Notes: generated from the sequence alone by a model not told the origin. A stretch of 64,000 bases of DNA from Pseudocitrobacter vendiensis (GCF_943590815.1 NZ_CALSBS010000005.1:124001-188000), one strand, 5' to 3'. Shown: positions 9,169 to 18,690, numbered from the stretch's first letter. Program-made: numbers and translations.

Positions 9169-10221
9169 TTATGCGATGGTGACTTTACCATCCAGATAGA
9201 CATCCTGAACCGCGTTTATCAACTGCACGCCATCGGCCATTGATTTCTTAAATGCTTTACGCCCCAGGATCAGGCCCATACCGCCCGCGCGTTTATTGAT
9301 AACCGCCGTACGCACCGCGTCGGAAAGGTCGGTTTCACCGCCTGCCGCGCCGCCGGAGTTAATCAACCCGGCACGGCCCATATAGCAGTTCGCCAGTTGG
9401 TAGCGCACCAGGTCAATCGGGTTCTCGCTGGTGAGTTTGCTGTAGACGCGCTCGTCCGTATAGCCAAAGTTCACCGCCTTATAGCCGCCGTTATTCTCGG
9501 CCATTTTCTGCTTCACAATATCCGCGCCGATGGTCGCAGCCAGATGATTGGCCTGACCGGTCAGGTCTGCGGAAACGTGGTAATCCACGCCATCTTTCTT
9601 GAACGCCGGGTTACGCAGATAGGCCCACAGAACGGTAACCATACCCAATTCGTGCGCGCGTTCAAAGGCCGCGGAAATCTCTTCAATCTGGCGACGAGAC
9701 TCTTCGGAGCCGAAATAGATGGTGGCGCCTACGGCAACCGCCCCCAGATTGAATGCCTGCTCGACGCTGGCATACAGCGTCTGGTCAAAGGTGTTGGGAT
9801 AGCTCAGGGTTTCGTTGTGATTCAGCTTAACGAGGAAAGGAATGCGGTGCGCGTAACGACGTGAGACGGAAGCCAGCACGCCATAGGTTGACGCCACGCA
9901 GTTACAGCCCGCTTCAATCGCCAGCTCAACGATATTTTTCGGATCAAAATAGAGCGGGTTAGCGGCAAACGACGCCCCCGCAGAGTGCTCCACGCCCTGG
10001 TCAACGGGCAAAATCGATAAGTAGCCGGTTCCGGCCAGACGTCCGGTATTATAAAGCGTCTGCATGTTTCGCAGTACAGCAGGCGGACGGTTGTTATCCA
10101 TCATTACCCGGTCAACGTAATCGTGACCCGGTAGGTAGAGTTGATCGGCTGGAATAGTCATACAACGATGCTGTAAAAGGCTGTCGGCGTCTTTGCCAAG
10201 CAATTGCGTAATATCAGTCAT
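9169..10221 (-). CDS. fbaB: Class I fructose-bisphosphate aldolase FbaB
   Basis: 350 residues starting [11 protein letters not shown], the same length and start as E. coli FbaB. The frame stays open for 33 more codons upstream, but GGGAG 9-10 bases before this ATG supports the shorter start. It is a DhnA-type Schiff-base aldolase that interconverts fructose 1,6-bisphosphate with two trioses; in E. coli it is induced in gluconeogenesis. The active-site lysine lies in the segment [12 protein letters not shown] or in the later GADIVKQKM strand. Single gene, divergent from yegT. Nearly identical to the orthologue throughout. Confidence 0.95.
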   Translation of the reverse strand: MTDITQLLGKDADSLLQHRCMTIPADQLYLPGHDYVDRVMMDNNRPPAVLRNMQTLYNTGRLAGTGYLSILPVDQGVEHSAGASFAANPLYFDPKNIVELAIEAGCNCVASTYGVLASVSRRYAHRIPFLVKLNHNETLSYPNTFDQTLYASVEQAFNLGAVAVGATIYFGSEESRRQIEEISAAFERAHELGMVTVLWAYLRNPAFKKDGVDYHVSADLTGQANHLAATIGADIVKQKMAENNGGYKAVNFGYTDERVYSKLTSENPIDLVRYQLANCYMGRAGLINSGGAAGGETDLSDAVRTAVINKRAGGMGLILGRKAFKKSMADGVQLINAVQDVYLDGKVTIA

Positions 10222-10401
10222 AGCGATGCTCCCGTAATGCCAACGTCGTGTCGGCGTGAATTTCCTGCCCGGAATTTTTGGGCAGCAATAAGTCTGGCCG
10301 TGGATACGGGAATTTTCCATTCTCTCGCCACTTTTAAGCGCAATCTGCTGGCACGATTCATGGACGGCAAAGTGTTACACCGGTCAAAGTTTCACCTTAA
10401 A

Positions 10402-10431
10402 GGTATTTAAAAGGTATTACATGGTGGTATT
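10402..10431. promoter_or_regulatory. Three GGTATT direct repeats before yegT
   Basis: GGTATT occurs at 10402-10407, 10413-10418 and 10426-10431, spaced 11 and 13 bp apart, about one helical turn, and 38-67 bp before the yegT ATG. They may be a regulator-binding array, with YegW as the obvious candidate. GntR/HutC proteins usually prefer inverted repeats, so this stays tentative. Confidence 0.3.
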
Positions 10432-10468
10432 GTCTCTACGTACCTTACCTGTCATGAAGGATTTAAAG

Positions 10469-11752
10469 ATGAAAACTACAGTAAAGCTGTCGTTCATGAT
10501 GTTCATTGAGTGGTTTATCTGGGGCGCGTGGTTTGTTCCCCTGTGGCTATGGCTGAATAAGAGTGGATTCACGGCAGGCGAAATTGGCTGGTCTTACGCC
10601 TGTACGGCCATTGCGGCGATCCTCTCGCCGATTCTGGTCGGCTCGCTGACGGACCGTTTTTTCTCCGCACAGAAAGTTCTCGCGGTGCTGATGTTCGTTG
10701 GCGCGGTGTTGATGTATTTTGCCGCACAGCAAACCACGTTTGCCGGGTTTTTCCCGCTGCTGCTCGCCTACTCGCTCACCTATATGCCGACCATTGCGCT
10801 CACCAACAGCATTGCCTTTGCCAACGTGCCGGACGTCGAGCGCGACTTCCCGCGCATTCGCGTCATGGGCACCATTGGCTGGATAGCCTCCGGCCTGGTG
10901 TGCGGTTTTCTGCCGCAAATGATGGGCTATAACGATATTTCACCGACCAACGTTCCGCTGTTGATCACGGCGGGGAGCTCGCTGCTGCTGGGGATTTTCA
11001 CCTTCATGCTGCCGGATACCCCACCGAAAAGTACAGGAAAACTGGACCTCAAAGTGATGCTGGGCCTGGATGCGCTGATCCTGCTGCGCGATAAAAACTT
11101 CCTCGTCTTTTTCTTCTGTTCATTCCTGTTCGCGATGCCGCTGGCGTTCTACTACATCTTTGCCAATGGGTATCTCACCGAAGTGGGTATGCAAAATGCG
11201 ACCGGCTGGATGACGCTGGGGCAGTTCTCTGAAATCTTCTTTATGCTGGCGTTGCCGTTCTTCACCAAACGTTTTGGCATTAAAAAGGTATTATTACTTG
11301 GTCTTATCACCGCAGCAATTCGCTATGGTTTCTTCGTCTACGGTGGTGCAGAGCAATACTTCACTTACGCCCTGCTGTTCCTCGGTATTTTGCTCCACGG
11401 CGTAAGTTACGATTTCTATTACGTGACGGCCTACATCTATGTGGATAAAAAAGCGCCGGTACACATGCGAACTGCCGCGCAAGGGCTTATCACTCTCTGC
11501 TGCCAGGGTTTTGGCAGCCTGCTCGGCTACCGTCTGGGCGGCGTGATGATGGAAAAAATGTTTGCTTATAAAGAGCCGGTGAATGGGTTGACCTTCAACT
11601 GGGCGGGCATGTGGGGCTTCGGCGCCATCATGATCGCCGTTATCGCCGTGCTGTTTATGATTTTCTTTCGCGAGTCGGACAAAGAGATCACCACCATTAA
11701 GGTGCAAAACGACCCACGCGACACTGCACTGACACAAGGGGAAGTGAAATGA
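10469..11752 (+). CDS. yegT: YegT, nucleoside:H+ symporter-family MFS transporter
   Basis: 427 residues from MKTTVKLSF; E. coli YegT is 425. Sixteen further codons are open upstream, but AAGG at 10457-10460 precedes this ATG and orthologue alignment starts here. Twelve membrane helices are expected. The protein belongs to the NupG/XapB nucleoside symporter family; the family stretch ERDFPRIRVMGTIGW is present. First gene of yegTUV; its stop overlaps the yegU start by 4 bp. It probably brings a nucleoside or N-glycoside across the inner membrane for YegU and YegV. No substrate is established to my knowledge. Confidence 0.92.
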   Translation: MKTTVKLSFMMFIEWFIWGAWFVPLWLWLNKSGFTAGEIGWSYACTAIAAILSPILVGSLTDRFFSAQKVLAVLMFVGAVLMYFAAQQTTFAGFFPLLLAYSLTYMPTIALTNSIAFANVPDVERDFPRIRVMGTIGWIASGLVCGFLPQMMGYNDISPTNVPLLITAGSSLLLGIFTFMLPDTPPKSTGKLDLKVMLGLDALILLRDKNFLVFFFCSFLFAMPLAFYYIFANGYLTEVGMQNATGWMTLGQFSEIFFMLALPFFTKRFGIKKVLLLGLITAAIRYGFFVYGGAEQYFTYALLFLGILLHGVSYDFYYVTAYIYVDKKAPVHMRTAAQGLITLCCQGFGSLLGYRLGGVMMEKMFAYKEPVNGLTFNWAGMWGFGAIMIAVIAVLFMIFFRESDKEITTIKVQNDPRDTALTQGEVK

Positions 11753-12753
11753 AAACAGAACGTATTCTTGGCGCGCTGTACGGCCAGGCATTGGGCGATG
11801 CGATGGGAATGCCTTCAGAGCTTTGGCCTCGCTCACGCGTGAAGGCGCATTTTGGCTGGATTGACCGTTTCCTGCCGGGACCCGCCGAGAACAATGCGGC
11901 CTGCTACTTTAATCGCGCGGAATTCACGGATGATACGTCGATGGCGCTGTGCCTCGCCGATGCCATTCTTGAGCGTCAGGGGAAGATCGACCCGGATCTT
12001 ATTGGCCGTAATATTCTGGCCTGGGCGGAGGGCTTCGACGCGTTCAACAAAAACGTGCTGGGCCCAACCTCCAAAATTGCGCTTAACGCGATTCGTGAGG
12101 GTAAGCCTGTTAGCGAACTGGAAAACAACGGCGTCACCAACGGCGCGGCAATGCGCGTTTCGCCGCTGGGTTGCTTACTGCCCACGGGCAATCTCGATGA
12201 GTTTATTGATGATGTGGCGCTTGCTTCCAGCCCAACGCATAAGTCCGATCTTGCGGTCGCCGGTGCGGTGGTGGTGGCCTGGGCCGTCTCACGCGCCATC
12301 GACGGCGATAGCTGGCAGACCATTGTCGATTCGCTGCCTTCAGTGGCTCGCCACGCGCAAGAAAAACGCGTGACCACCTTTAGCGCCTCCCTCGCCGCGC
12401 GTCTGGAACTGGCCTTAAATATTGTCCGCACGGCTAAGGGTACGGAATCCGCCAGCGAGCAGCTTTACCAGGTGGTCGGCGCGGGAACCAGCACGATTGA
12501 ATCCGTTCCGTGCGCCATCGCAATGGTTGAACTGGCGCAGGGCTGCCCTAACCGTTGTGCCATTTTATGCGCCAACCTCGGGGGTGATACGGATACGATC
12601 GGGGCGATGGCAACCGCGATTTGCGGCGCACTGGGCGGCATTTCCGCTATTGACCCATCACTAAAACAGCAACTTGATGACGTCAACCAACTCGACTTTA
12701 ACCGCTATGCAACCGCGCTGGCGCAGTATCGCGAGCAACGGGAGGCATTATGA
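11749..12753 (+). CDS. yegU: YegU, ADP-ribosylglycohydrolase-family hydrolase
   Basis: 334 residues. It has the all-helical ADP-ribosylglycohydrolase fold with both metal-binding signatures: FTDDTSMALCLADAI near residue 63 and NLGGDTDTIGAMA near residue 280. Family members hydrolyse N-glycosidic bonds to ADP-ribose or related ribosyl groups using two magnesium ions. GDAMGMPSE at the N-terminus is also family-typical. Overlaps yegT and yegV by 4 bp each. Between a nucleoside-type transporter and a sugar kinase, its likely job is to release a sugar from an imported ribosyl compound; this is inferred from context. Confidence 0.9.
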   Translation: MKTERILGALYGQALGDAMGMPSELWPRSRVKAHFGWIDRFLPGPAENNAACYFNRAEFTDDTSMALCLADAILERQGKIDPDLIGRNILAWAEGFDAFNKNVLGPTSKIALNAIREGKPVSELENNGVTNGAAMRVSPLGCLLPTGNLDEFIDDVALASSPTHKSDLAVAGAVVVAWAVSRAIDGDSWQTIVDSLPSVARHAQEKRVTTFSASLAARLELALNIVRTAKGTESASEQLYQVVGAGTSTIESVPCAIAMVELAQGCPNRCAILCANLGGDTDTIGAMATAICGALGGISAIDPSLKQQLDDVNQLDFNRYATALAQYREQREAL

Positions 12754-13706
12754 AATTCGCGTCACGTTTAGCCACCTTAGGCAACCAACGGCCGATCACG
12801 GTTGTCGGCGCGGCGGTGATCGACGTGATTGCCGATGCTTATGCCCTTCCCTGGCGCGGCTGCGATATCGAGCTGCACCAGCAAGGGGTCAATATTGGCG
12901 GTTGTGCGCTGAATATTGCGGTGGCGCTGAAACGTCTGGGAATGCAGGCAAATAATGCGTTGCCCGTCGGCCAGGGTGTCTGGGCTGAGATCATCCGCAA
13001 TAGTCTGGCCCGCGAGGGGCTTGTCAGTTGCATTGACGGTGTTCAGGGCGATAACGGCTGGTGTCTGGCGCTGGTTGAGCCAGATGGCGAGCGCACGTTT
13101 ATGTCGTTCAGCGGCGTTGAAAATCAGTGGACTCACGACTGGCTGGCGCAGTTGTCAGTTGCACCACAAAGCCTGGTGTCGCTTTCAGGTTATCAGCTTG
13201 CGTCACCGTGCGGGGAGTTGCTTGTTAACTGGCTTGAAAGTCTGCGAGACGTCACGCCATTTATCGATTTTGGCCCACGCATTGCCGATATTCCCGATGC
13301 ACTGATGGCTCGCATTATTGCCTGCAAGCCGGTTATTTCGCTTAATCGCCAGGAAGCCGAAATCGCCGCCACACGCTTTAATTTACCAACGGAAACCCGG
13401 CAGTTCGGTCACGCATGGCTTGCGACGTTTGGCACGCCGCTTATCGTGCGACATGATAAAGAGGGAGCATGGTACTTCAGCCAGGAGGAACAGGGGCTGG
13501 CAGCACCGTTTCCTGTGACGGTTGTTGACACTATCGGCGCGGGCGACAGCCACGCGGGCGGCACGTTGGCGGGTCTTGCTTCTGGCTGGACGCTCGGCGA
13601 ATCCGTGTTGCTCGGAAACGCGGTGGCGTCCTGGGTGGTCGGTCACCGGGGCGGCGATTGCAGCCCAACGCGCGAAGAACTACTCCTCACACACAAAAAC
13701 ATATAA
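12750..13706 (+). CDS. yegV: YegV, PfkB-family sugar/nucleoside kinase
   Basis: 318 residues (E. coli YegV 321). PfkB/ribokinase signatures are present: GGCALNIAVALKRLG near residue 50 and the C-terminal DTIGAGDSHAGG with the catalytic aspartate near residue 263. It should phosphorylate a sugar or nucleoside in the cytoplasm. Last gene of yegTUV. Its 3' end overlaps the convergent yegW gene by 27 bp, so the two messages are antisense at their tails. Confidence 0.92.
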   Translation: MKFASRLATLGNQRPITVVGAAVIDVIADAYALPWRGCDIELHQQGVNIGGCALNIAVALKRLGMQANNALPVGQGVWAEIIRNSLAREGLVSCIDGVQGDNGWCLALVEPDGERTFMSFSGVENQWTHDWLAQLSVAPQSLVSLSGYQLASPCGELLVNWLESLRDVTPFIDFGPRIADIPDALMARIIACKPVISLNRQEAEIAATRFNLPTETRQFGHAWLATFGTPLIVRHDKEGAWYFSQEEQGLAAPFPVTVVDTIGAGDSHAGGTLAGLASGWTLGESVLLGNAVASWVVGHRGGDCSPTREELLLTHKNI

Positions 13707-14426
13707 ATCACTGCGGCAGTGGCTGATGCTGTACTCAATCGGCCGCTGCTGCTGGTCAAGCGCAACCTGTTTGATAACCAACACCGGGATTTTTTCATCC
13801 ATTTTGATATGCGACTGAAATTCGGCATCCGGCATCCGCGCGCTGACTCTTGAGCGTGTGCGCTGTGGAAAGATATGCTGACTGCGAAAATAGTCGTACA
13901 GAGAAACGCCTATCTCATCCACATCATGAATCAACTGGACGGGAACCCAGGACTCTTCAATGGATACGGCTTCTTCATCCACATACCGAATACGTTTAAG
14001 CAAAAAAACGTCGCTTGCCGGCGCAACAGCCAGCTGTGAAGCCACCTCTTCCGGGCAAGGCACAATACGCTTGTTCACCCATAAGGTATCCGGCTTTTTC
14101 CCCCGCAGCACAACCTGTTGGGAAAATCCGCGCGCTTCCTTCAGGGAATATTCGAAAATATTATTAATTTGCGTGCCATAACCCCGCGCGCGCGTGACCA
14201 CGCCTTCATCTTCCAGCGTTTGCATCGCTTTACGCACCGTTATACGCGACACGCCCGTTAACTGGCTCAGGTCACGTTCGCCCGGCAGAATATTGCCATG
14301 CTCGAGTATTCCGCTGCATACGGCATTTTTCACTGTTTCTGCGAACTTCAGGTACAGCGGCGTGTTATCTGCCGCAGCAATACGCTCAGTAATTTGCGCA
14401 ATCAGACGTGTATGTGCTTGTTCCAT
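13680..14426 (-). CDS. yegW: YegW, GntR/HutC-type transcriptional regulator
   Basis: 248 residues. An N-terminal winged helix (about residues 20-85, with GERDLSQLTGVSRITVRKA) is followed by a UTRA ligand-binding domain (about 100-240). This is the HutC/FarR subfamily, whose members are usually repressors released by a pathway metabolite. Convergent with yegTUV and overlapping the end of yegV by 27 bp; it is the likely local regulator of that operon. Confidence 0.9.
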   Translation of the reverse strand: MEQAHTRLIAQITERIAAADNTPLYLKFAETVKNAVCSGILEHGNILPGERDLSQLTGVSRITVRKAMQTLEDEGVVTRARGYGTQINNIFEYSLKEARGFSQQVVLRGKKPDTLWVNKRIVPCPEEVASQLAVAPASDVFLLKRIRYVDEEAVSIEESWVPVQLIHDVDEIGVSLYDYFRSQHIFPQRTRSRVSARMPDAEFQSHIKMDEKIPVLVIKQVALDQQQRPIEYSISHCRSDLYVFVCEE

Positions 14427-14505
14427 TTATCTTTCCCTGCAATGGGCCCCGAGCCAGTATAGGTGGCGCTACGCCGGAAGACTACTCCCGACGCGGAAAT
14501 GGTGT

Positions 14506-15423
14506 TCATTCATTCCGCACAGCTTGCTGTAATAATGTAAAGGCCTGCTCGACCTGCGGCGGCAACGGTGCTGCGTTGCGCAACAACGCGACGGTACGCG
14601 TGAGTTCCGGCTGCTGAAGCTGCAACACTTTTAGCTGTGGATCGCAGAGATGCGCGGTATAAAGCTGCGGCAAAATGGCCGCCGCCAGCCGGGAGCGCAC
14701 CAGGCCGTACAGGGTTTCAATGTAATCAACGTGATAGCGAATATGTAGCTTGAGACGCTGACTCTCGTCCAGCGCCCCTACCAGCCGCTGAACATTGCCT
14801 TTGGAAAAGACGGCCACATCGCGGCCAGCAAGCTGCTGCCATGGGAGATGTGCCGATTGAGCAAGGGGATCGTCGGTATGCAATACAGCGACAAAGGGGT
14901 CCTCCAGCACCGGGAAAACCTGCAATGCCGGAGAGACAGAACTGTCCAGCGCGCCAATGCCGAAATCCAGTTGCCCGTTCACTATCTGCGTTGCCAACGC
15001 ATCGTTAGTGAGATCGTGAAACTCCACCTTCATCCGGGGAAAAGCCTGCGCCAGCCGTTCAGCCACGGTCGGGAACAACAGCGAACTGACCGACGGCACA
15101 AGGCCAATACGCAGAGTGCCGTCCCCCCCGGATTCGACAATTTTCCGCATATCGCTGAACGCCTGCTGAGCGACGTTCAGTACCCGCTCGGCATGAGGAA
15201 GAATGGCAACGCCCAACTCCGTCAGCGTCACGGCGGCGGCGGTCCGGTTCACCAGCTTACCGCCCAGCACCGTTTCAATCTGCCGCAGCGCGCTGCTCAA
15301 TGCCGGCTGACTTATCGCGAGCTTACTGGCGGTGTCAGTGAAGTGACGCAATTGGGCCAGGGTAACAAAATATTGAAGCTGCTTTAAAGAGAGTGCGGGA
15401 AGCCGTTGCCAGGGTTCAGTCAT
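14506..15423 (-). CDS. LysR-family regulator, divergent from the adenine-use operon
   Basis: 305 residues. N-terminal helix-turn-helix (LSLKQLQYFVTLAQLRHFTDTA to about residue 60, written here in part) and a C-terminal periplasmic-binding-like effector domain with GTLRIGLVPSV at its start. It stands back to back with the adenine deaminase gene 138 bp away, the usual layout for a LysR activator and its target. A purine such as adenine or hypoxanthine is a plausible co-inducer, by inference only. K-12 has no LysR gene at this place as I recall it. Confidence 0.85.
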   Translation of the reverse strand: MTEPWQRLPALSLKQLQYFVTLAQLRHFTDTASKLAISQPALSSALRQIETVLGGKLVNRTAAAVTLTELGVAILPHAERVLNVAQQAFSDMRKIVESGGDGTLRIGLVPSVSSLLFPTVAERLAQAFPRMKVEFHDLTNDALATQIVNGQLDFGIGALDSSVSPALQVFPVLEDPFVAVLHTDDPLAQSAHLPWQQLAGRDVAVFSKGNVQRLVGALDESQRLKLHIRYHVDYIETLYGLVRSRLAAAILPQLYTAHLCDPQLKVLQLQQPELTRTVALLRNAAPLPPQVEQAFTLLQQAVRNE

Positions 15424-15465
15424 GATAGGTTTCGCATTGTTCGTTTGTCGCAGAATAACCTTTTC

Positions 15466-15479
15466 TTATCAGGTGATAA
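15466..15479. promoter_or_regulatory. Candidate LysR-box between the LysR gene and adenine deaminase
   Basis: TTATCAGGTGATAA is a T-N11-A-type inverted repeat (TTATCA/TGATAA) in the divergent promoter region. LysR proteins typically bind such motifs. Confidence 0.45.
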
Positions 15480-15491
15480 ATTTTTTCAGCG

Positions 15492-15507
15492 AGGCAAACG
15501 TTTGCCA
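15492..15507. promoter_or_regulatory. PurR box upstream of adenine deaminase
   Basis: AGGCAAACGTTTGCCA contains the perfect palindrome GGCAAACGTTTGCC, a close match to the PurR operator core (GCAAACGTTTGC). It lies 55-70 bp before the chosen start codon. This predicts repression by PurR with hypoxanthine or guanine. Confidence 0.7.
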
Positions 15508-15561
15508 TCATCTTCCACACTTCGTAAAGTAGCGCCCATATTGAATGACCGGACGATATTT

Positions 15562-17346
15562 ATGTGTACTACTGCCTCCCCTCGCCGCCGGGCGATAGAC
15601 GCCGCAAAAGGCGACGCGCCTTTCGATCTCCTGCTTACCGATACCCGCATTGTGGATATGGTCACCGGCGAAATTCGCGAAGCGGATGTGGGTATCGTCG
15701 GTGACATGATTGCCAGCGTGCATCCGCGCGGTAGCCGAAGCGACGCCGCCGAGACGCACTCGCTGGCAGGCGCTTACCTCTCACCGGGTTTTATCGACAC
15801 CCACGTACACCTGGAAAGTTCACATCTTCTTCCCGCTCGTTATGCGGAAATCGTGCTGGCGCAGGGCACTACGGCAGTCTTCTGGGACCCTCATGAGCTG
15901 GCAAACGTGCTGGGCGTGGAAGGCGTGCGTTTTGCCATTGATGCCAGCCGCAATCTTCCTTTGCAGGTGATGATCGCCGCACCGTCCAGCGTCCCTTCCA
16001 CGCCAGGGCTGGAGATGTCAGGAGCCGATTTCGCCGGCGCGGAGATGGAAACCATGCTCAACTGGCCGGAAGTACGTGGTGTCGCGGAAGTGATGGATAT
16101 GCATGGCGTGCTGAATGGCAGCACGCGGATGCAGGAGATCCTTAGCTGTGGCTTACAGAGCGGAAAGCTAATTGAAGGCCACGCACGCGGGTTGAACGGG
16201 GCCGGGTTACAGGCTTACCTCGCAGCGGGCGTGACGTCGGATCATGAACTCACCTCCGCCGACGATGCGCTGGAAAAACTGCGTGCCGGTCTCACGCTGG
16301 AAATCCGGGGTTCGCATCCTTATCTGCTGCCGGATATCGTGGCGGCGCTGAAGACGCTCCCGCATCTCTCCTCGCAGATTACTCTCTGCACCGATGATGT
16401 GCCCCCGGATATGCTGCTGGAAAAAGGCGGTATCGTGGCGCTGCTGAATCTGTTGATTGAGCACGGTTTACCCGCCGTCGATGCGCTGCGTTTCGCGACG
16501 TTCAACGGTGCTTTGCGGCTTAAGCGCGATGATTTAGGGTTGATTGCTGCTGGTCGCCGCGCGGATTTGGTGGTGCTGGATTCCCTGCAAACGATTCGAC
16601 CACGCCAGGTCTACGTCGGCGGGAAACTGCTTGCCCGCGATGGTGCAATGATTGAGCCGCTGTCGCCGGCGAGTCACCCCGCATTGCCAGATACCATGCA
16701 TCTTGCGCCGCTCAGCGCGGACGATTTTGCCCTGCGCATCGCCGACGTTGAACATGGCGACGCGCGGCTGAAACATATTCGCGGCGCACGTTTTACCGAA
16801 TGGGGTGAAGTTGATGTGCAAATCCGCGAGGGCCGCGTCGTGCTCCCAACCGGGTTCAGCCTGATTTGGGTTCAGCATCGCCATGGCCGTCATGAGGCAA
16901 AACCGCAAATCGCCCTGCTGGAAGGCTGGGGCGAACTTCAGGGGGCTATCGCCACCAGCTACTCTCACGATTCACATAATCTGGTGGTGCTGGGACGCTG
17001 CCCGCAAGAAATGGCGCTGGCAGCCAATACCCTGATTGCCAGCGGCGGCGGGATGGCACTGGTGCAGCATGGCGAGTTAGTTGCCCACGTGGCGATGCCG
17101 ATTGCCGGGATGCTCTCCGATCTACCGGCCCCTGACCTGGCGGCCGCATTCCGAGATCTGCGCGAGCGTAGCGGTGACATTGCCGACTGGCAGCCGCCGT
17201 ATCGGGTATTTAAGGCCATTGAGGGCACCTGCCTGGCCTGTAACGCCGGGCCACATCTGACGGATTTGGGGCTCACCGATGGCGCAACGCGTCAGATTGT
17301 TGACCCCGTTATTCACTCTTCGCATCAGGAAAGGAGCGCCGACTAA
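15562..17346 (+). CDS. Adenine deaminase (Ade-type amidohydrolase)
   Basis: 594 residues from MCTTASPRRR; the frame is open 52 codons further upstream, but those would run through the PurR box and promoter. Family length is about 580-600. Amidohydrolase metal ligands are seen in GFIDTHVHLESSHL, the Ade signature LCTDDVPPD around residue 278, and the C-terminal TSYSHDSHN motif. It converts adenine to hypoxanthine plus ammonia using a dinuclear metal centre. E. coli Ade is a relative, but this copy is clearly divergent and here pairs with a purine permease. The permease gene starts right after the stop codon. The start is moderately certain; GGACGA is a weak Shine-Dalgarno. Confidence 0.88.
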   Translation: MCTTASPRRRAIDAAKGDAPFDLLLTDTRIVDMVTGEIREADVGIVGDMIASVHPRGSRSDAAETHSLAGAYLSPGFIDTHVHLESSHLLPARYAEIVLAQGTTAVFWDPHELANVLGVEGVRFAIDASRNLPLQVMIAAPSSVPSTPGLEMSGADFAGAEMETMLNWPEVRGVAEVMDMHGVLNGSTRMQEILSCGLQSGKLIEGHARGLNGAGLQAYLAAGVTSDHELTSADDALEKLRAGLTLEIRGSHPYLLPDIVAALKTLPHLSSQITLCTDDVPPDMLLEKGGIVALLNLLIEHGLPAVDALRFATFNGALRLKRDDLGLIAAGRRADLVVLDSLQTIRPRQVYVGGKLLARDGAMIEPLSPASHPALPDTMHLAPLSADDFALRIADVEHGDARLKHIRGARFTEWGEVDVQIREGRVVLPTGFSLIWVQHRHGRHEAKPQIALLEGWGELQGAIATSYSHDSHNLVVLGRCPQEMALAANTLIASGGGMALVQHGELVAHVAMPIAGMLSDLPAPDLAAAFRDLRERSGDIADWQPPYRVFKAIEGTCLACNAGPHLTDLGLTDGATRQIVDPVIHSSHQERSAD

Positions 17347-18690
17347 ATGGCCGACCACTCAATCAATACGCCTGCCTCTGAGAGCTGGCTGGAACGTTGT
17401 TTTGCCCTACGCGCTCGCGGAAGCTCTGCACGTACCGAATGTCTGGCGGGTATCACGGGGTTTCTTGCCGCCGCTTATCTGCTGGTGGTGATCCCCGGAC
17501 TGCTGGCTGCGGGCGGGATGGACAAAGGCGCGGCGACCACCGGCACCATTTTGGTGTTTGTTGTCGGCACGCTGCTGATGGCGTTTTATGCCAATCTGCC
17601 GTTTATAGTTGGCCCGGGGATTGGCGGCTCGGTCTTAGTCGGCGTATCGCTGGCCGGGAACGCCGGAATTGGCTGGCCGATTGGGCTGGGAATTGCCTGC
17701 TGGTCCGGCGTGCTGTTCTTCCTGCTCACCCGTTTTGGCCTGCGTGAAGTGGTTACCCGCTCGGTGCCGCAATCCATCAAACTGGGGTTGACGGCGTCTA
17801 TCGGTATTTTTGTTGCCCTGCTCGGTTTTCGTAATGCCGGGTTGGTGCTGGCAAGCGCCAAAAACAACGCGTTGATGCTGGGCGATTTTCTTTCGCCGGG
17901 TGCGCTGGTGGCGCTGTGCGGGCTGTTTCTGGCAATTGCCCTGCAGGCACGTCGTATTCCTGGTGCTATCCTGTGGGCGATTCTGTGTGCGACGCTGGTG
18001 GGTATCCCGGCGGGCGTCACGCACCTGCCATCAAGCTTTATCGCCCTGCCCCATTCATTAACACCGGTCTTTGCACAAGTGGATATCATCGGTGCACTGA
18101 ATATCGCTTTCCTGCCTTATCTGTTTGTCTTTTTCGCCTCGGAGTTTTTCTCAACCATGGGCACCACGCTTGCCGTCGGCGGTGAAGCGGGACTGCTGGA
18201 TGAAGAAGGTAACATGCCGCACATCAACCGCCCGTTTATGGTTGACTCCATCGCTGCCGCGCTGGGCCCCTGGGTCGGCATTCCGGCCGCAACGGCGCTG
18301 ATTGAGTCCTCAGCCTCGGCGGAAGCAGGCGGTAAAACCGGCATGACTGCGCTTGCCGCCGCCATCATGTTCTTGCTGATGCTGCTGTTCACCCCCGTTG
18401 CGCTGATGATCCCCAAAGAAGCCACTGCCCCGGCGTTGATCCTGATTGGCCTGAATATGTTTAGCGGCCTGCGCAAGGTGGATTTGGCGAATTTCACTGA
18501 CGGCTTACCGGTACTGATGATGGTGATGATTACGCTTATCGCTAATAGCTTCGGGACAGGTATCGCAGGTGGGTTGCTGTTCTATGTGATGATTAAAACC
18601 ATTGCCGGGAAATGGCGTGAAATACCTCTCGGCTTGTGGATTCTGGCGGTACCGCTGGTGTATTACTTCGCCACGCTGGTGCGCCATTAA
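17347..18690 (+). CDS. NCS2 purine permease (AdeP/PurP/AzgA-like)
   Basis: 447 residues, about 12-14 membrane helices. It belongs to the AzgA-like branch of NCS2 transporters (E. coli AdeP and AdeQ are about 445 residues). The early ECLAGITGFLAAAYLLV and the later FFSTMGTTLAVGG and SSASAEAGGKTGM segments match this branch. The ATG follows the deaminase stop directly, so expression is coupled. Proton-driven uptake of adenine to feed the deaminase is the natural reading; hypoxanthine or guanine are also possible. Confidence 0.88.
   Translation: MADHSINTPASESWLERCFALRARGSSARTECLAGITGFLAAAYLLVVIPGLLAAGGMDKGAATTGTILVFVVGTLLMAFYANLPFIVGPGIGGSVLVGVSLAGNAGIGWPIGLGIACWSGVLFFLLTRFGLREVVTRSVPQSIKLGLTASIGIFVALLGFRNAGLVLASAKNNALMLGDFLSPGALVALCGLFLAIALQARRIPGAILWAILCATLVGIPAGVTHLPSSFIALPHSLTPVFAQVDIIGALNIAFLPYLFVFFASEFFSTMGTTLAVGGEAGLLDEEGNMPHINRPFMVDSIAAALGPWVGIPAATALIESSASAEAGGKTGMTALAAAIMFLLMLLFTPVALMIPKEATAPALILIGLNMFSGLRKVDLANFTDGLPVLMMVMITLIANSFGTGIAGGLLFYVMIKTIAGKWREIPLGLWILAVPLVYYFATLVRH

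Noticed and set aside
10222-10320. 33-codon N-terminal extension of FbaB
   Set aside because: The orthologue begins at MTDITQLL and a GGGAG Shine-Dalgarno precedes that ATG; the extension lies in the divergent promoter region.
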